This document shows, piece after piece, positions 27,620 through 38,227 of a stretch of 64,000 bases of DNA. A program made the position numbers and the translations under genes. The notes beneath the pieces were generated by a model. It saw only the letters and a list, made by a program, of their open reading frames with translations. It searched no databases and was not told where the DNA came from. How positions within the stretch are numbered: position 1 is the first letter of the stretch; every line of letters begins with the position of its first letter. Source of the DNA: Castor canadensis (lineage: Eukaryota > Chordata > Mammalia > Rodentia > Castoridae); assembly GCF_047511655.1 (NCBI RefSeq), contig NC_133401.1:47883570-47947569 (forward strand). Direction: 5' to 3'.

Positions 27620-29864
27620 TATATTTCTGAGTGTTACACAATGGCTCACCTCTTGAAGGTCATACTGCTCGTTGGTAACTTCAAGTTCCTGGAGGGCCGA
27701 GGGGCCTGAGGTGGACTCAGAGGCTGTCAGGAGTGTTGCCTTGCTCTCATTATATTCGCCCTTGAGCTAGATGACCAGCTCCTGCAGCTCCACTAGCTTC
27801 ACTTTCATGTCTTCCCTGTCTTGGGCCGGATGGCTGACGTGCTCCTCTTGCTCTTTGTGCTCTTCTAGCACTGCCCTCTGTGTTTGATGACCGGCAGCAT
27901 CATCTCCAATAGCATCTGTCTTCCGGACAACTGGACACACTCTAGTTTTTCCACACACTCCCTAAGCTCCACTTTTTTCCTTAATGGCTTCTGGGAAGCC
28001 ACTCTGCAGCTTCCCCATGGCCACATGTATGACCTGGTGGCTTTCCACAGAAAGACAGTCACCCCCACTCCTGGGGGCCCAGGCACTGTCTAGGTCCTAG
28101 AAGCCTCCTTATTCTCTTCTCCAGGCTGAGCCAGGAGGATAAGCTGGGCCTGAAGCTGCTGATTTTGGTGGTTGGTGACTTCTAGCCACTCCTGGGTCTC
28201 CTTTAACAGCCTGGTGGGCCATCTCCAAGGCCACCTTGTCTTGTACCGTCTCCTGCTGAGCTGCTCCAGGAGCTGGATCTGTTTCAGCAGCTGCAGGTGC
28301 AAGGGCCTCCTTGTGGGATGTCAGTTGTTGGTAGGTGGCCATGTACAGCTGCAGGTGGGCCAGGCACTGGTCTGGTTGCTGCTGGAGACCACAAGGCTTT
28401 TGGTTCTTCCCCTCCATGCTCTTGTTCAGTTGGCCAAGTGCCTCCTGCAGCTGGCCCACCTTCTTCAACAGCTTGGTCTTCAGATGCTGCTGAGTACAGG
28501 GTGCTGGTGAGCTCTACCTTGATGTTGGTGAGCCTGATGAATCTGTCCTGCAGCTCGACCTTGAACTGGCAATTCAGCGGGAGTGTGCAGCTAATGGTGG
28601 TCTGGTCAGTGTTGATGGTTTGGAGAATCATCTTTCGATCTTCATTCTGTTGGTTCCAGATCTCAGCCATGTGCCTTGTTCCTGATTAAGGTGACTTAGG
28701 CACTCATTATCCCGCAGCTGTGCTGCTGGGTTCTCTGGCTCTTTCTGCAACTGCTGGGCCTCCACTTGCAGCAGCTGTTTTGCCTCCGATGGTCCTGCTG
28801 GGAGCTGTGGAGGCGGCGGCTCCCCCAGTTGGCTCCCCATTACTGCCAGATTGGACTTGAACATTTCCATCTTCCTCTGCAGCTCCTCCAGTCCCAGCTG
28901 CATGGCAGCCTTCACCTTTAGCAGTTCTGAGCTTAGCTGTTCCTGGTCTTCAGACAGCTTGTTGGACTTCTATAGCTCCCACTTAAGAGCATCTCTCTCA
29001 TAGTTCTTTACTGTACTTCTTTGCCTCCCTTTGGGGTGCGGTGATGGCTGACAGGGTCTGTTCCAACTTCTGCTTGTGCAGAAGACCACAGGTGGCAGGC
29101 AAGATGTTTAGACTCCACTTCTTTCTGCTACACTGCCTGCTGCGCCAGGGCCAGGGCTGTTTGTAAATCAGCCTTCTCAGAGGCTAGGATTTCTATGGTC
29201 CAAACATGGACCTGCAGCTGATCCTTCAGATTTCTTTGTTCTTCCTCCAGTGCCTGCTGGCATTCCGACTTCTCTTTAGTTGATGCACTGTATCTTAATG
29301 AAGTTGCTTCAACTCATCTAGTTCCTTCCTGAGTTGGTCATTTGTTAAGTAGCTGGAGTCCAGGGCTACCACTAGAGGTTGATACTGGCTCTCCAGTTGT
29401 TCCCATCAAAGGCAGATGTGAGGCCTCCCTGTTGGTGTAGGGTGTAGACGCTGACCCACGCTGTTGAGAAAGATGTAGGTTCTCAGTTGAAATCTTATTT
29501 TTGTCTACAATAGTAGGGCCATTGTTAGCATGGTTCTGGCATGTTGTGGTGAAAGGACACTGGTAGGTGACAGTGTTAGCTGCAGATCGTTGGTGAGGAA
29601 GTTGCGCGGTCTTTGGGTACCTTCGACTTGTCCAATGGGGGCAGCGCTGCCTCATTGGTATCATTACGGTCAGACACTGGGACCTTTAGAATGGCCTGAA
29701 TATGCTCAGGTGAGTGACAATGGCTGGCAGTAGGTGTTTCAAAGTCACTGCTGTGTTGAATTTTGTTCTTTTTCTTCGCTCCAGGGTTGTTTCTTTGTTG
29801 GTACTTTCTAAGTATTTTTTTTGGCTGCAGCCAATTTGCTCTGTCGGATTTCTTCTGACATCAT
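27620..29864 (-). pseudogene. Processed pseudogene of golgin A2 (GM130)
   Basis: GOLGA2/GM130 is a long coiled-coil protein on the cis-Golgi face that tethers vesicles. Minus-strand translation follows golgin A2 without introns. It starts with MSEEIRQSKLAAAK at about 29,861. The pieces include VALDSSYL (29,340-29,370), [15 protein letters not shown] (about 28,800), [11 protein letters not shown] and TTISCTLPLN (28,580-28,660), and HLQLYMATYQQLTSHKEA near 28,330. Further on come QEWLEVTNHQNQQLQAQL (28,140-28,200), CVQLSG (about 27,920) and [14 protein letters not shown] (27,767-27,815). Two coding-length segments of roughly 100 codons are missing, before the proline-rich block (about 28,855) and after about 28,100. 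Many frame changes and stops break the frame. The 3' end fades out at about 27,620 and no poly-A is visible. Assignment rests on remembered family sequence; a related golgin-family member cannot be excluded. Confidence 0.88.
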
Positions 29865-29879
29865 TACCATAAACACAAT

Positions 29880-30563
29880 TGCTAGGCTCTACCAAGCCCC
29901 ACGACTACTCACAGCAGTGTGAGCTGGAGGACAAAGACCCCTGGAGATACAGGCAACGTGGAACATGGGCGTGGCCTAAAGTCTCCCATCCCATTGGCCA
30001 GTGAGGAATATGAACTGGAAAGGGGCGTAGCCAGCTCCAGTGCTAGCACTGTGGGATAGGTGAAGTCACAATGACCAATTCTAACCGCTCCTGCTGGGTG
30101 CGAAGCAGCTTTACGTTAACCAGTTCATGGCATCCATTACAAAATTCTAGTTACCTGGCTGACCTGACACCGCACTCCTGTTGCTGCTCAGTTCCCTCCT
30201 GCAGTGTAGACCCTCAACCGGAGGATCCTGACCCCAGGGCTCCTGAGGTGGGCGAGGGATGAGCAGTAGGGGACAGCACATTACAGTCCTCTTCGTGACT
30301 CCACACACTGCTGCCCCAGACTTTCAAAGTTTAGAAATCACTTCCGGTATCCCCTATCCAGCCCTCCAGACAGCCACCCTATACCCACACACACACATAC
30401 ACACCTTCCTTGAAGGTCCCGCATCCTGATGGTGTATCTGCCCCCACCCAGCAGGGTCTAGTACGGTCTCCTACTTCCCAGCTGCTGGTCCTCCCATACC
30501 CCCATGACACCCCCATGGCACCCCCATTCTCTGTTCAATTCACCTTTCTTCTCCCATTCCTCT
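29880..30563. other. Unassigned DNA upstream of the golgin retrocopy
   Basis: Moderately GC-rich, with a few CpGs. A short imperfect (CA)n lies at 30,389-30,402. It could include retrocopied 5' leader sequence, but I cannot show this. Confidence 0.35.
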
Positions 30564-30627
30564 CCAGCACTGACTTGAAGTTGGGTGGGGTGGGACCAGC
30601 ACTGACTTGAAGTTGGGTGGGGTGGGA
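30564..30627 (+). repeat. Perfect 32-bp tandem duplication
   Basis: 30,564-30,595 and 30,596-30,627 are identical 32-base units (ccagcactgacttgaag... to ...gtggga). The second unit is the left arm of the hairpin below. Confidence 0.97.
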
Positions 30628-30655
30628 GGGTCCCACCCCACCCAACTTCAAGTCA
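30603..30655. repeat. Perfect 25-bp inverted repeat with 3-base loop; G4 motif
   Basis: 30,603-30,627 is the exact reverse complement of 30,631-30,655, with a ggg loop. The left arm plus loop contains gggtggggtgggaggg (30,615-30,630), which fits the classic four-run G-quadruplex pattern with one-base loops. The right arm is the matching C-rich strand. Confidence 0.97.
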
Positions 30656-30740
30656 TCCCATCCTCTCATCCTCCCATCCTCCCATCCTCCCATCCTCCCA
30701 TCCTCTCATCCTCCCATCCTCCCATCCTCCCATCCTCCCC
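30656..30740 (+). repeat. 9-bp tandem repeat (catcctccc)n
   Basis: About nine copies of catcctccc or catcctctc, directly abutting the hairpin. It encodes the repetitive Ser/His/Pro frames seen in translation, which are not genes. Confidence 0.95.
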
Positions 30741-30987
30741 AAGTTGTCTCTGTTCTTCTCCCACTCCTCCTCTCCATCAACTGCAGCCCACCTGCCTCAG
30801 CCCTCCTCAAGGTCTCTCCTTGATGATTAGAAAAGTAAAGCCTCAGCTATAGTTCAAAAATCCTGATGATAGTTGAGAAGGAAAAACTAATTACAAATAA
30901 AAGGGATAAAGAAACATTTTACTTTTTTGCCAGTTTTATGAGCCTTTCATTGGAAAATTCAAAGGAGACTATCAAAAATTACAAAAA

Positions 30988-31292
30988 GGAGGTGGGGATG
31001 GTGGCTCATGCCTATATTCCTAGTTACTTGGATTGGGAGGATCACTTTGAGGCCAACTTGGGCAAAAAGTTAGTGAGATCCCATCTCAACCAATAAAGCT
31101 GGCTGTGGTGGCATGTGCCTGACTTCCCAACTAGCAGATGCCTAAATAGGAGAATTGTGATCTTGGCCTGCCCTAGTAGAAACATGTAAGCCTATTTCTT
31201 AAAAAAATGAAAGCAAAAAGGGCTGGGGTAGAGCACCTGCCTAGCAAGCAAAGCCCTGAGTTTAAACCTCAATACCACCAAAAAAATTGCCA
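30988..31292 (+). mobile_element. Composite SINE trimer (B1-like + B1-like + ID-like)
   Basis: Unit 1: atggtggctcatgcctatat ... gagatcccatctcaaccaat. Unit 2: ggctgtggtggcatgtgcct ... gtaagcctatttctt. Unit 3: tagagcacctgcctagcaag ... agtttaaacctcaataccac, then an A tail. Confidence 0.9.
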
Positions 31293-32560
31293 GAAGCAGT
31301 ACTTCTAATTGTGTACAAGAAGCACATTGTGAAATTCATTGGTATTTGTACATGCATTATGGAATGTTATGATGCTAAAAATATACAACAGCAAGAGTCC
31401 TTTTTTGTGTATGCAAATAATGAATTACTGAGCTAGCTCAAAACATACATTTAAGGGAAGAATAAAATCCTAAAATAAAAACTAAAAGGAACAAGAATAG
31501 ATGAACAGATATAGTCTATCCTCAGTTGAGAATTTTAAATAAAAAAGATAGTATAGATAAACATAGTTTACTATGTTTAGTAAACTAAACATAGTGCCTA
31601 GGTTTATGCATCATTGATGTGTTATCAGTTGAAGTTGTAACAAAAGAAAATAGAACTTGATCATTTGATAGTCACCCAGAGGTCTGCAGGACCGAATATA
31701 AATTCACAAACATGTATATACTTGCATTAAATATATATGCTATCATATTGAAACTTTCAGAAAGTAAAAAAATCAAAATATGATAGCATTGGGTTAAAGG
31801 CTCAGGAGAGTGACCTGTTATTCATATATCATACAATGAATATAAGACAAAACAGAAGCAACCTGAAAACAGGGTAATTGTGCTCTCAGCTGGCCTCTCT
31901 CTGCCTCCTGCCTGAGCTTCTTTGTGCTTGGGTGCTAAGTGTACTCAGGACCTGCCAGGTCTCTCTTCTCTGCATAAACATCTAAAGGTGCAGATTCTTG
32001 TGTTGCTGTGTGTTGCATCTGGTGAGAGAGTAATACTATCTGAGGATTTGGGTGCAGGCTTTTGGTCACATAGGGGCTGCAGAAATAAACTGACAATAGA
32101 CAGATAAACAGGAGAAAAAGCATACAAATTATTAACATGTGTATATGCAGGGGATCTACATAAAATGTGAAACATGGCAAGGGCCAGATGTTTGAGGCTT
32201 TGATAATCTCTTCAGAGGGGAGAAGGAAGTAAGGTCTGTAGATACGTTTAGAGGGGTAGTGAATGATTTTTAGGGGAAATGCATGGGCCCCAAAACCATA
32301 CAAAGGCCTTTGGGCTCTAGATGTGGTGTTTTGTTTCAGTCTCTTCTCTGATGGTTAATCCTTGCTGTAAATGACATTTCACAGCAAATACCTTCCTTCT
32401 GGAGAGGTATTATCTGACTATACAAATATAGTTAGATAAGAGAGAGGATCAAAGATGATACAGACTGGGCATGGGGGAAGGTCCCAGAGATCTTAGTTCC
32501 CACACTGTTTCTCCAGTTCAGCATATGGAAGCACCACACTTCAGGGGTATTGTCTTCTGA
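31293..32560. other. Unassigned DNA with a small inverted-repeat cluster
   Basis: Contains the aaacatagt inverted repeats at 31,558-31,595. 32,060-32,470 has the look of an old LTR-type repeat (gataaacaggagaaaaagca), but I could not name a family. Confidence 0.4.
31558..31595. repeat. Alternating inverted repeats of aaacatagt
   Basis: aaacatagt, actatgttt and aaacatagt follow one another in alternating orientation. The right pair forms a perfect 12-bp stem with an aa loop (31,570-31,595). Confidence 0.92.
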
Positions 32561-32561
32561 A

Positions 32562-32623
32562 CCCCAACAGTGGGGAGACCCAACAGTGGGGAGACACAAC
32601 TGTGGGGAGACCCAACAGTGGGA
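32562..32623 (+). repeat. Short tandem repeat, about 17-bp unit
   Basis: Four units of the type cccaacagtggggagac with minor changes (one acaactgtggggagac). Confidence 0.9.
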
Positions 32624-32826
32624 AGCATGTGATGCCTGCTTCATCACAGGGCTATACTCAGAGAACTTTGCACTGACTCAGTTCCATCAGTGGTATTTTC
32701 TAACTTGCTGTTTCTTGTAGCAAATTTCTTGGGTGTCTCAGGCAGAAGGTGTGAATGGATATGGTTGGCAGATTTTGATTTGAAAATTTGTGTTTTCTTA
32801 CAATGAAGACTCACATATCAAGGAAA

Positions 32827-32990
32827 CTTTTTTTTTTGGTGGTGCTGGTGGTACTGGGGTTTAACTTAATGCCTCACACTTACTAGGCAGGCACTCTATA
32901 CCCCCGCCCTTTCTGCTTTCATAATTTTTGAGATAGGGTGTCATGTTTTCACCCAGATCAGTATGGACCTCCTTCTCTTGCCTTCTGCAT
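32827..32990 (-). mobile_element. SINE dimer, truncated
   Basis: ggtggtactggggtttaact, cttactaggcaggcactcta, then gagatagggtgtcatgtttt. The B1-like half breaks off at the edge of the proviral sequence. Confidence 0.8.
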
Positions 32991-32994
32991 GCAT

Positions 32995-33547
32995 GCTATC
33001 ACACTCCTGGGGTGGTACCTTGAACTATTCTAAGATCTGTTTGAGGATTTGTCCAAATAACTGGTGACTCAGTAACAGTGTGGTAGCACCGTTCATCTAA
33101 ACTGTTGTTTCCTACCTGTTTCTGGGTTCTCCCATTCAAAGGCAAATAGGTCCCTGCTACTTTTAGCCAAGGGGCAGGCCCAAAAGGTGTCATGTAGGTC
33201 TGCTATACTAAACCACCGGTGCTCATGAGGTATTTTGCTTAATAGGGTATATGGGTTGTGGACAACTGGGTGCCTACTCTGGACAAGGTGGTTAATTACT
33301 CTTAAGTTTTGTACTAATCTGTAAGTTCCATCTGGTTTCTTAATAGGGAGGACAGAGGTATTATAAGGGGACATGCATGCTTCAAGTAGGACACACTTAA
33401 GCAAACCCTCAGTTACTGGTTGAAGTCACTGTTGCCTTCTTTAGGAACAGGATACTGCCTCCCTACTACCTCATTTTTATTTTTAAGTTCAATGTGAATT
33501 GGTAAGTTTCTCAGTCCTCCATGAATACCCACTTTGTCTCCCCCCAG
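32995..33547 (-). pseudogene. Endogenous retroviral pol remnant: start of reverse transcriptase
   Basis: Minus-strand frame 33,093-33,404 shows the N-terminal RT block of gammaretrovirus-type pol: MSPYNTSVLPIKKPDGTYR, an LRVINHLVQ segment, and a block reading FSIADLHDTFW in which the first catalytic aspartate (D of the ...ADL... motif) is kept. Sequence towards 33,540 fits the segment just upstream of RT. A frame change near 33,090-33,190 moves the continuation to another frame. The copy ends at about 32,995, so the YXDD half of RT, RNase H and integrase are missing. Confidence 0.85.
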
Positions 33548-35880
33548 ATGCATTCCCACCAGCAGTGTAAGAGGTTCCTTTTTCCCCGCATCCTCGCCAA
33601 CACCTGTTGGTGGTGGTGTTTTTGATGATGGCTATTCTAACAGGGGTGAGGTGGAATCTTACTGTGGTTTTGATTTGCATTTCCTTTATGGCCAGGGATG
33701 TGAGCATTTTTTCATGTGGTTTTTTTGGCCATTTGAATTTCTTCATTTTATGAAGTCCCACTTGTCCATCCTTTCTCTTAGCTGCTGTGCTGCTGGGGTT
33801 CTATTGAGGAAGTCCTTGCCTATACCTATTGCTTCCAGAGTATTCCCTGCTCTTTCCAGTACTAACTTCAGAGTTTCAGGTCTGATATTAAGGTCCTTAA
33901 TCTACTTTGAGTTGATACTAGTATAGGCTGATAGACATGGATCTAGTTTCAGTTTTTTGCAGGCAGATAACCGCTTTCCCCAGCAACATTTATTGAAGAA
34001 GCTGTCTTTTCTCCATAGTATGTCTTTGCACCTTTGTCAAAAATGAGGTGGGCATAGCTGTGAGGATTCATATCCAGGTCCTCTATTGTGTTCCACTGGT
34101 CTTCATATCTGTTTTTGTGCCAGTACCATGCTGTTTTTAATTCCTATTGCTGTGTAATACAGTTTGAAGTCGGGTATTGTGATACCTCCAGCATTGCTCT
34201 TTTTGCTGAGTATTGCCTTGGCTATTTGCTGTCTCTTGTGTTTCCAAATGAACTTTAGAGTAAGTTTTTCAATCTCTGTGATGAATGTCATTGGAATTTT
34301 GATGGGAATTGCATTAAACATGTGGATTGCTTTTGGGAGTATAGACATTTTTACTATGTTGATTCTACCAATCCATGAGCATGGGAGATCTCTCCACTTT
34401 CTATAGTCTTCCTCAATCTCTTTCTTCAGCAGTTTGTAGTTCTCCTTGTAGAGGTCATTCACATCCCTTGTTAAGTTTACTCCTAGGTATTTGATTTTTT
34501 TTGAGGCTATTATAAATGGAATTGTTTCCATATATGGGTGGTCATAAATATCTAGAAATTTGTCCATTTCTTCAAGATTTTCAAATTTACTGGAATATAG
34601 GTTCTCAAAGTAGTCTCTGATGTTTTCCTGGATTTCCATGGTGTTTGTTGTTATCTCCCCTTTTGCATTTCTGATTTTACTGATTTGGGTTTTTTCTCTC
34701 CTCATTTTAGTCAGGTTTGCCAGGGGTCTGTCAATCTTGTTTATTTTTTCAAAGAACCAGCTTTTTGTTTCATTGATTCTTTGTATGTGTTTTGTTTGTT
34801 TCTATTTCATTAATTTTGGCCCTTATTTTTATGATTTCTCTCCTTCTGCTTGTTTTTGGTTTTGCTTGTTCTTGTTTTTCTAGGAGTTTGAGATGTAGCA
34901 TTAGGTCATTGTTTTGAGATCTTTCTATCCTTTTAATATATGCACTCATGGCTATAAACTTTCCTCTTAGGACTGCCTTTGCTGTGTCCCATAGGTTCTG
35001 GTAGGTCGTGTTTTCATTTTCATTAACTTCCAGGAACCTTTTAATTTCCTTTTTCATTTCATCAATGACCCACTGATCATTGAGCAATGTGTTGTTCAGC
35101 TTCCAATTGTTTGCATGTTTTCTACTGTTATTTTTGTTGTTGAGTTCTAGTTTTAATGCATTGTGATCAAATAGAATGCATGGGATTATTTCTATTTTCT
35201 TATATTTACTGAGGCTTGCTTTGTGCCCTAAGACATGATCAATTTTGGAGAAAGTTCTATGGGCTGCTGAGAAGGATGTATATTGTATGGAAGTTGGATG
35301 AAACATTCTGTAGACATCAGCTAGGTTCATTTGATCTATGGTGTGATTTAGTTCTATTATTGATTTTTTTGTTTGGATGACCTATCTACTGGTGATAGAG
35401 GGGTATTAAAGTCTCCCACTACTACTGTGTTGGAGTCTATATATGCTTTTAGGTCCTTCAGAGTATGTTTGATGAAATTGGGTGTATTGATGTTGGGTGC
35501 ATATAGGTTGATAATTGTTATTTCCCCTTAGAGTATTTCCCCTTTTATTTTTATGGAATGTCCTTCTTTATTTTGTTTGATCAATGTAGGTTTGAAGTCT
35601 ACTTTGTCTGAGATAAGTATTGCAACTCCTGCCTGTTTTCAGGGGCCATTGGCTTGGTAAATCTTCTTCCAGCCTTTCACCCAAAGCTAGTGCTTGTTTC
35701 TGTCAATGAGATGGGTCTCCTGTAAACAAGATTGTTGGGTGTTCCTTTTTACTCCAGTTTGCCAGTTTCTTTTGATGGGGTAGTTAAGTCCATTAACATT
35801 CAGTTTTAATATTGATAGGTAGTTGGTGATTCCTGTCATCTAGTTGTTTTTGTTGTTTAAGGGTTTGACTGTGTGCAACT
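33548..35880 (-). pseudogene. L1 ORF2 remnant (endonuclease to C-terminal region)
   Basis: Open pieces: 34,770-35,330 (186 codons, end of the endonuclease domain, [18 protein letters not shown], then the linker); 34,103-34,705 (200 codons); and 33,489-33,761, which runs into ERV sequence. In the 200-codon piece, [18 protein letters not shown] is joined by a deletion directly to [20 protein letters not shown], so the whole RT catalytic core is removed in frame. The start of the endonuclease (35,340-35,880) is recognisable but frame-broken. Confidence 0.88.
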
Positions 35881-35919
35881 GAATCAATGTTACTCTCTGA
35901 TTCCTTGTCTTTTCTTCTC

Positions 35920-37040
35920 CTATGGTTTGGGACTGCCTGTCCTCTCATGGTTTTGTTTGCTTTCATTTTCTGTGTGAATTCCTTGGAGAATCTTTTGTAG
36001 TGGTGTCTTGGTGATCATATATTGTTTTAGTTTCTGTTCATCATGGAAGACTTTTATTGCTCCATCTATTTTGAATGATAGTTTTGCTGCGTAGAGTATC
36101 CTAGGGTTGAAGTTGTTTTCATTCAGTGCTCGGAATATCTCACTCCATGCTTTTCTTGCTTTTAAGGTTTCTGTTGAGAAATCTGCTGTGATTTTGATGG
36201 GTTTACCTTTGTATGTTACTTGTTTTTTCTCTATTAAAGCCTTCAATATTCTTTCTCTATTCTCTGTGCTTGTTGTTTTAATGATAATATGTTGTGTGGT
36301 AGTTCTATTTTGGTCAAGTGTGTTTGGTGTCCTGGAGGCTTCCAGTATCTGAGTGGGCATAGTTTTCTCTAGTTTTGGGAAATTTTCTGTTATTATTTTG
36401 TTGAATATATTATGAATTCCTTTTGCTTGCACCTCTTCTCCTTCTTCAATGCCCATGATTCTCAGGTTTGGTCTTTTGATGGAGTTGGTGAGTTCTTGCA
36501 TATTCCTTTCACAGGTCTTGAGTTGTTTGACTAATAGCTTTTCAATTTTCCTTTAATTTCCATTTTATCTACAAGTTCTGAGATTCTATCTTCTTCTTGT
36601 TCTAGTCTTCTGGAATGGCCTTCCATGTGTTTTGTATTTTTGTTTCATTTTTTTTCTTAGGTTTTCCATATCATGGGTCACTTCCTCTTTAATATTGTCT
36701 ATTTTCATCTTTAATTCATTTATGTCTCTATTTGTAGTGTTCTCTATTTCACTTTGGTGTTTATTTAAGGCTCTTATTAGTTCACTTATTTGTTTCTATG
36801 TCATCTCGTATTCTTTATTTTTGGTGTCTTGAAATTTCTTGAGTGCCTCTTGTATGTTTTGGTTAACCTCATGTAGTAACATCTCCATGATATTCTCAGA
36901 GATTATTTGCAGGATTTCTTCTTTTGAGAATGTTCTTGTGGGCATTGTTGGGTTCCTTGGCATTGTTTATCTTTGTTTTGTTGGAGTCTGGAACGGGGTA
37001 TCTGTTCTCTTCATTTCCCTCTGAATCATGTGTTTAATTA
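35920..37040 (-). pseudogene. L1 ORF1 remnant
   Basis: ORF1p is the RNA-binding chaperone of the L1 ribonucleoprotein. The open piece 35,920-36,501 (193 codons) covers the RNA-recognition and C-terminal domains, starting MQELTNSIKRPNLRIMGI and containing LEASRTPNTLDQNRTTTQHI and FSTETLKARKAWSEIFRALN. Upstream, 36,502-37,040 has the composition of the N-terminal coiled coil, but with stops. It is not intact. Confidence 0.87.
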
Positions 37041-37706
37041 TTTTTGGGGGGAGAATGGTTTCCATTCCTTTTTCATCTTCCCATTGCTCCACTTGATACT
37101 GTGCAACTATGTTCTTGATAGGCTAGTTGGTGGTTCCAGTCACCTGTTTCCTTTCCCTTGGTTTAATTTTGTTTTGTGGCTGTGATGGGTTTGTAGCTAA
37201 GTGTGTGTGTGTGCTATTTCTGCCCCTGGTCTGGGTGTAATTTAGTATTAACTAATTCACAATAGCAAAACTAACCAAAAAAAAAAAAAAACACCAAAGA
37301 AATCAACATGGAGAGATGAACAAACAAGAAACAGAACAAACAAACAAACAAACAGACAAGCAAACAAAAAAAAATTTCCAGGTTCAAGAACAATAGAATT
37401 TCAGTCTTAGTTTAAGTTCTGGTGTTACTCCTACTGTATCCAATCCTGGTGTTGGTATTTCAGCGAATCTCTGTCGTAGTCTTGCCTGGTGGTTAAGTAG
37501 TGTCTGGTTTTTTTTTTTTTTTCTTCTTTCAAAGGCAGCTGCTTGGTCAGCTCCCCCCTCAGTGGGGTGTGGCAGTTTAAGTTTGTATGTTGTCCTCAGG
37601 AGGTTCTGGAATCTGCTCTGTAGCCCACCACCTGTTCTGCTTTGGAGTTGGGTTTTCACTGTACTTGATTACTGGGGGCTTGTTTCTTTGCCTTGCCCCC
37701 TTTCTC

Positions 37707-37721
37707 TGAGGCAAGGTCAGT
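37707..37721 (+). repeat. Target-site duplication, left copy
   Basis: tgaggcaaggtcagt, identical to 38,213-38,227. Confidence 0.97.
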
Positions 37722-38212
37722 TTTTTTTTTTTTTTCATTTTTCTTTTATTATTCATGTGTGCATACAAGGCTTGGTTCATTTCTCCCCCCTGCCCCCACC
37801 CCCTCCCTTACCACCCACTCCACCCCCTCACGCTCCCCCACCTCAATACCCAGCAGAAACTATTTTGCCCTTATCTCTAATTTTGTTGTAGAGAGAGTAT
37901 AAGCAATAATAGGAAGGAACAAGGGGTTTTGCTGGTTGAGATAAGGATAGCTATACAGGGCATTGACTCACATTGATTTCCTGTGCATGGGTGTTACCTT
38001 CTAGGTTAATTCTTTTTGATCTAACCTTTTCTCTAGTTCCTGGTCCCCTTTTCCTATTGGCCTCAGTTGCTTTAAGGTATCTGCTTTAGTTTCTCTGCAT
38101 TAAGGGCAACAAATGCTAGCTAGTTTTTTAGGTGTCTTACCTATCCTCACCCCTCCCTTGTGTGCTCTCACTTTTATCATGTGCTCATAGTCCAATCCCC
38201 TTGTTGTGTTTG
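37722..38212 (-). mobile_element. Young 5'-truncated L1 insertion in older L1 5'UTR
   Basis: It starts with a 14-base oligo-T (antisense poly-A), then the L1 3'UTR as at 13,310-13,785, and is truncated at gttgtgttt. A perfect 15-bp target duplication on both sides and low divergence from 13.3-13.8 kb mark it as one of the youngest events in the window. Confidence 0.96.
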
Positions 38213-38227
38213 TGAGGCAAGGTCAGT
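38213..38227 (+). repeat. Target-site duplication, right copy
   Basis: tgaggcaaggtcagt, identical to 37,707-37,721. Confidence 0.97.

Noticed and set aside
27334..27630. 98-codon proline/serine-rich frame
   Set aside because: Product of the 15-bp tandem repeat, whose unit length is a multiple of three.
28172..28689. Plus-strand frames of 112 and 130 codons
   Set aside because: Antisense shadows of the golgin pseudogene, whose Leu/Gln-rich coding strand leaves the complement open.
30607..30852. Ser/His/Pro repeat frames
   Set aside because: Arise from the 9-bp array, not from a gene.
32562..32623. Short regularly spaced repeats resembling a CRISPR array
   Set aside because: Units are directly abutting with no unique spacers, and the genome is mammalian.
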